Both the position numbers and the translations under genes were made by a program. A DNA stretch of 51,768 nt from Rubrivivax sp. (lineage in GTDB: Bacteria; Pseudomonadota; Gammaproteobacteria; Burkholderiales; Burkholderiaceae_C). Location: positions 1 to 51,768 of the forward strand of contig JAEUPF010000116.1 in assembly GCA_016790425.1 (NCBI GenBank), read 5' to 3'. Below the pieces are notes generated by a model. The model had not been told where the DNA came from. It did no database searches and was given only the letters and a program-made list of their open reading frames with translations. Shown one piece after another: positions 45,258 through 51,768 of this stretch (within the stretch, counting starts at the first letter, position 1; the number at the start of each line of letters is the position of its first letter).

Positions 45258-45419
45258 GCGTGAAGGCTCCGGCGCCGGGACGCTCGGCGCGCGGGGCGGG
45301 TCGCGGAAGGCGCGGGATTGTCGCATGGGGTCGGCAGGGGTTTGCGGGGCCGGCGCGGGGCCCTCTTGCCGCCGGTGTAGCCTCGCGGCCCATCGAATGT
45401 TCTCTTGCCGGAGATGGCC

Positions 45420-46439
45420 ATGGCGGTGCGTGATTCGGTGCAACGTTCGTCGGCAAGGCGCTGGCGGCTGCCGCTGGCGCTTGGATCGGCGTTGGCGGCC
45501 CTCGCGGCCCTGCCCTTGCTGCCGCTGCAACCCGCGCGGGCGCAAGGCAGCACGGCGCTGAAGCTGGTGGTGCCCTTCGCGCCGGGCGGCGCGCAGGACG
45601 TGATCGGCCGCTATCTGGCCGACAGGCTCGGGCCGCGTCTGGGCACGACGGTGGTGGTGGAGAACCGCGCCGGCGCCGGCGGAGCGATCGCCGCCGACGC
45701 GGTGGCCCGGGCCGCACCCGACGGCAACACGCTGCTGCTGGCCACCGGCGGCGCCATCACGATCGCGCCGCATCTGAATTCGAAGCTGGCCTACGACCCG
45801 AAGCGCGACTTCACCGCGGTGGCGCTGGTGGCCGACACGCCGATGACGCTGGCCGTGCGCGCGCAGAGCCCCTACAAGACGTTGGCGGACATGCTGCGCG
45901 ACGCCAAGGCGCGGCCGGGCGAGGTGGCCTATGCCTCCACCGGCAACGGCACCATCTCGCACCTCACCGGCGAGATGCTCGCGCAGGCCGCGGGCGTGAA
46001 GCTGCTGCACGTGCCGTACAAGGGCGCGGCGCCGGCGATCACCGACCTGCTCGGCGGCCAGGTGCCGCTCCTGGTGACGAGCTCGGCCTCGATCGACCCG
46101 ATGGTCGAGGACGGCAAGGCGCGCGTGCTGGTCACGTTCACCACTTCGCGCCTGACGAACCTGAAGAGTCCGCCGACGGTGGCCGAGGCCGGCTACACCG
46201 GCCTCGAGGTGCCGGTGTGGGTGGGCGTGCTGGCGCCCGCGAAGACGCCGCCGGCGCGGCTGGAGCAACTCGCGGGCGAGATCGAGAAGATCTGCCGCCT
46301 GCCCGAGACGCGCGAGCGCTTCGCCGGGCTCGGCGCGCTCGCCACCTGCGGCGGGCGCGCCGAACTCGAGCGCGTCGTCAACGACGACTACCAGCGCTGG
46401 GGCCGGGTGATCAAGGTCGGCGGCATCAAGGGCGAGTGA
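45420..46439 (+). CDS. Bug-family (TctC-like) periplasmic solute-binding protein
   Basis: A 339-residue binding protein of the Bug family, usually part of tripartite tricarboxylate transport or signalling. A signal peptide (LPLALGSALAALAALPLLPL then ARAQ) precedes the domain LKLVVPFAPGGAQDVIGRYL, VVENRAGAGGAIAADAVARA and TGNGTISHLTGEMLAQAAGV. HVPYKGAAPAITDLLGGQVP is the ligand-site region. Family ligands are carboxylates. The ATG at 45420 is chosen because GGAG lies six bases upstream. No TctAB membrane genes are nearby, as is common for orphan Bug genes. The opine-type dehydrogenase follows after 59 bp and may act on the same ligand. Confidence 0.9.
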   Translation: MAVRDSVQRSSARRWRLPLALGSALAALAALPLLPLQPARAQGSTALKLVVPFAPGGAQDVIGRYLADRLGPRLGTTVVVENRAGAGGAIAADAVARAAPDGNTLLLATGGAITIAPHLNSKLAYDPKRDFTAVALVADTPMTLAVRAQSPYKTLADMLRDAKARPGEVAYASTGNGTISHLTGEMLAQAAGVKLLHVPYKGAAPAITDLLGGQVPLLVTSSASIDPMVEDGKARVLVTFTTSRLTNLKSPPTVAEAGYTGLEVPVWVGVLAPAKTPPARLEQLAGEIEKICRLPETRERFAGLGALATCGGRAELERVVNDDYQRWGRVIKVGGIKGE

Positions 46440-46498
46440 GCGCGCCGCGCAAGCAGGCACGCGCGAGGCAGACGAGCCAGCCGGCGAGAGGTTGCCTG

Positions 46499-47635
46499 AT
46501 GAGCGTCGACGCGGCGGCAGCGGCGGCCACTTCGCTGGCCGTGCGCTCGGTGGGCGTCGCCGGCACCGGCGGCATCGGCCTGGCCAGCGCGGCGTGGCTG
46601 GCGCGAGCCGGCCTCGCGGTGACGGTGTGGTCGCCCCGCGGCGGCGGTGCCGGCGGTGGCGGCGGTGGCGGCGGAGCGCAGGCGCTGAAGCAGGCGCCGC
46701 TCGTCGCGCACGGCGTCTTCGACGCCCAGGTGCCGGTGGCCGTGGCCGCCGACGCGCGCGAACTGGCCGCGCGCTCGGACTTCCTGCTCGTGGCCGTGCC
46801 GATGAACGCGCACCGCGCGGTGATGGATGCGCTGCTGCCTCACCTGGAGCCGCGCCATCGCGTTCTCGTCAGTTCGACGGGCTCGCTGTCGTCGCTGTAC
46901 CTGTTCGAGGCGGCGCGGCGGCGCGGCGTCGAGCTGCTGGTCGGCAGCCTTGGCACGACCACGCTGACGGCACGCCGCGACGGCGCGGCGCGGGTGCGCG
47001 TGATGACGCGGCGAACGACGATGGGGTTGTCGGCGCTGCCGTCGTCGCGCGGCGACGAGATGCTGGCGCTGTGCCGCGCGCTCTTCGGGGACGTGTTCTT
47101 CCGCGAGCAGGACGCGCTGGCCAGCACGCTGTCGAACATCAACCCGGCGGCGCACGGCCCGCTGGCGTTGTTCAACTGGACCCGCATCGAGCGCGCCGAG
47201 AACTGGCCGCAGTACCACTACATGACGCCGCAGGTGGCCGGCGTGATCGAGCGCCTCGAAGCCGAGCGGCTGGCGCTGGCGCGTGCCTTCGGCGTCGAGG
47301 TCCGGACGATCGAGCGCCACTTCGCCGAATCGTTCGGCGTGCAGTCGATGCGCCTGGCGGACATCGCCGCCGAGCTGCACGCCAAGCGCGGCGGCCCGCC
47401 GGGGCCGACCGACGTTCAGACGCGCTTCATCACCGAGGACCTGCCGTTCGGGCTCGTGTTCGCCGCGGCGCTCGGCCGCGTCGCCGCGGTGGCGACGCCG
47501 GCCACCGACACCGTCGTTGCGGCAGCGTCGCTGCTGAGCGGCCGCGACTGGTCCGCGGCCAACGACCTCATCGGGCCGCTCGGGCTGGAGCGTGAGACGG
47601 TGGCCGGCCTTCAGCGGCGCGTGCGGGCCAGCTGA
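46499..47635 (+). CDS. NAD(P)-dependent opine-dehydrogenase-family oxidoreductase
   Basis: A 378-residue enzyme with a Rossmann N-terminus (VGVAGTGGIGLASAAWLARA) and the C-terminal all-helical domain of octopine/nopaline-type dehydrogenases. Clues are VLVSSTGSLSSLYLFEAARR, TLSNINPAAHGPLALFNWTR, NWPQYHYMTPQVAGVIERLE and the His/Asn substrate residues in NINPAAH. An odd glycine run follows the nucleotide-binding loop (about residues 49-60). Such enzymes condense or split amino-acid/keto-acid pairs. The substrate is not known. The start at 46499 has GAGAGG nine bases upstream. Its last 25 bases overlap the convergent PEP-CTERM gene. Confidence 0.82.
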   Translation: MSVDAAAAAATSLAVRSVGVAGTGGIGLASAAWLARAGLAVTVWSPRGGGAGGGGGGGGAQALKQAPLVAHGVFDAQVPVAVAADARELAARSDFLLVAVPMNAHRAVMDALLPHLEPRHRVLVSSTGSLSSLYLFEAARRRGVELLVGSLGTTTLTARRDGAARVRVMTRRTTMGLSALPSSRGDEMLALCRALFGDVFFREQDALASTLSNINPAAHGPLALFNWTRIERAENWPQYHYMTPQVAGVIERLEAERLALARAFGVEVRTIERHFAESFGVQSMRLADIAAELHAKRGGPPGPTDVQTRFITEDLPFGLVFAAALGRVAAVATPATDTVVAAASLLSGRDWSAANDLIGPLGLERETVAGLQRRVRAS

Positions 47636-48141
47636 CGGCGGCGCTGCACGCCGGCCATCAGCCACAGCGCGGCCATGGCCAGCGCCAGGCTCGCGGGTTC
47701 CGGTACGCGGTGCACGGGTTCGTCGGGAATCGACTGCGGCAGCTCGCTGCCACCGTGGTAGGCCAGCGCGCCGTCGCCCCCCGACTCGGGCGTGACGGTC
47801 AGCATCGCGGCCAGCACCGGCGCTTCGTCGGCGGCGAAGGGAGGCGCATCGACGACGTCGCCGCTGTCGCCGCCGGTGTTCCCGTTGTCGCCGCTCGAGG
47901 GCGGGTCGATGTCGCGGATGGTGGAGAAGTCGGCCACGAACTCGACCGGCTTCGGGCCGGGCGAGCCGCCCTCTTCGGCACCCGGGGCCATGCGCTCGAC
48001 CGTCGGGACCGGGGGCATCGTCGCCAGCCCGTCGCGCTTGGTCGGGTTGAGGAAGACGATGGTGGCCTGTGCGGGTGCGAAGGCGGCACTTGCGGCGAGG
48101 AGGGCCAAGGCGGATGCGACGGTCTGGAAAGTGCGGCTCAC
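47611..48141 (-). CDS. PEP-CTERM sorting-domain protein
   Basis: A 176-residue exported protein. The signal peptide (VASALALLAASAAFAPAQA) gives a mature protein with a disordered acidic/Gly-Pro middle (DIDPPSSGDNGNTGGDSGD). The C-terminal sorting signal is VPEPASLALAMAALWLMAG followed by an Arg-rich tail. PEP-CTERM proteins are processed by an exosortase, usually in bacteria that make exopolysaccharide. No exosortase gene is in the window. The start is a GTG at 48141 (MSRTFQTV) with GCGAGAG upstream. The body matches no family I know. It overlaps the opine-type dehydrogenase gene by 25 bp, tail to tail. Confidence 0.82.
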   Translation of the reverse strand: MSRTFQTVASALALLAASAAFAPAQATIVFLNPTKRDGLATMPPVPTVERMAPGAEEGGSPGPKPVEFVADFSTIRDIDPPSSGDNGNTGGDSGDVVDAPPFAADEAPVLAAMLTVTPESGGDGALAYHGGSELPQSIPDEPVHRVPEPASLALAMAALWLMAGVQRRRQLARTRR

Positions 48142-48295
48142 GGGGGGCTCTCGCGGTGAGGAACTAACCCCAGTGTTCGGCAGACCGCGGCCTAGGGAAA
48201 CCCCGCGGGCCGGGGCCACTCATCTGCGCGCACTGCTTCGCGTGACAACGTGCCGCCGACCCGCGCACCGGGGGGTGCGCATGTCGCGGCAATAT

Positions 48296-49792
<1,497 letters not shown>

Positions 49793-49835
49793 GATGCTCG
49801 GGGGATGAATTCGGTTCAGCGAGGGTGAGGGCGGC

Positions 49836-51768
<1,933 letters not shown>

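Overview
The window is about 52 kb of very GC-rich chromosomal DNA, almost fully coding. It looks like a betaproteobacterium of the order Burkholderiales, perhaps near Rubrivivax, Leptothrix or Ideonella. That placement is an inference from gene content: a Bug-type solute-binding protein, an mlaFEDACB lipid-transport operon, a PEP-CTERM protein, Liv-type ABC importers and GspA/GspB. No rRNA, tRNA, CRISPR array, phage or insertion sequence was seen. Both ends cut through genes: an MFS transporter at the left and gltB at the right.

Layout. 1-9.8 kb holds mixed housekeeping genes: MFS permease, membrane metallophosphoesterase, glutathione transferase, YbaL-type antiporter, an unknown protein, membrane-anchored MsrA and the GspA/GspB pair. 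9.9-17.4 kb holds a sulfide-related unit. A divergent ArsR regulator faces a minus-strand operon of RND periplasmic adaptor, type I sulfide:quinone oxidoreductase, RND pump and a small DUF2892-type membrane protein, followed by a methyltransferase. 17.4-21.2 kb holds a CoA-transferase/HMG-CoA-lyase pair and a polysaccharide deacetylase, separated by three unrelated short tandem repeats. 21.2-24.0 kb holds a tightly coupled redox operon: flavin/2Fe-2S reductase, membrane protein of probable b-heme type, and decaheme cytochrome c. 24.3-26.7 kb has a B12-binding radical SAM protein and an Rnk-like factor.

26.7-36.0 kb is a run of eight minus-strand ABC-transporter genes. A branched-chain-amino-acid-type set (livG, F, K, H, M) sits between the binding protein/permease and the ATPase of what looks like one Afu/Fbp-type importer. 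36.2-41.2 kb has a secreted beta-helix protein, a trans-sulfuration PLP enzyme coupled to a twin PilJ-domain exported protein, and zwf. 41.2-45.3 kb is the mla operon. 45.4-48.1 kb has a Bug protein plus an opine-dehydrogenase-type enzyme, then a PEP-CTERM protein. 48.3-51.8 kb is gltD with the 3' part of gltB.

The most system-like regions are the ArsR/SQR/RND operon (sulfide oxidation joined to efflux) and the reductase/membrane/decaheme operon (a possible NAD(P)H-to-periplasm electron conduit). All functional calls come from reading translations and remembered family motifs. No database search was run.
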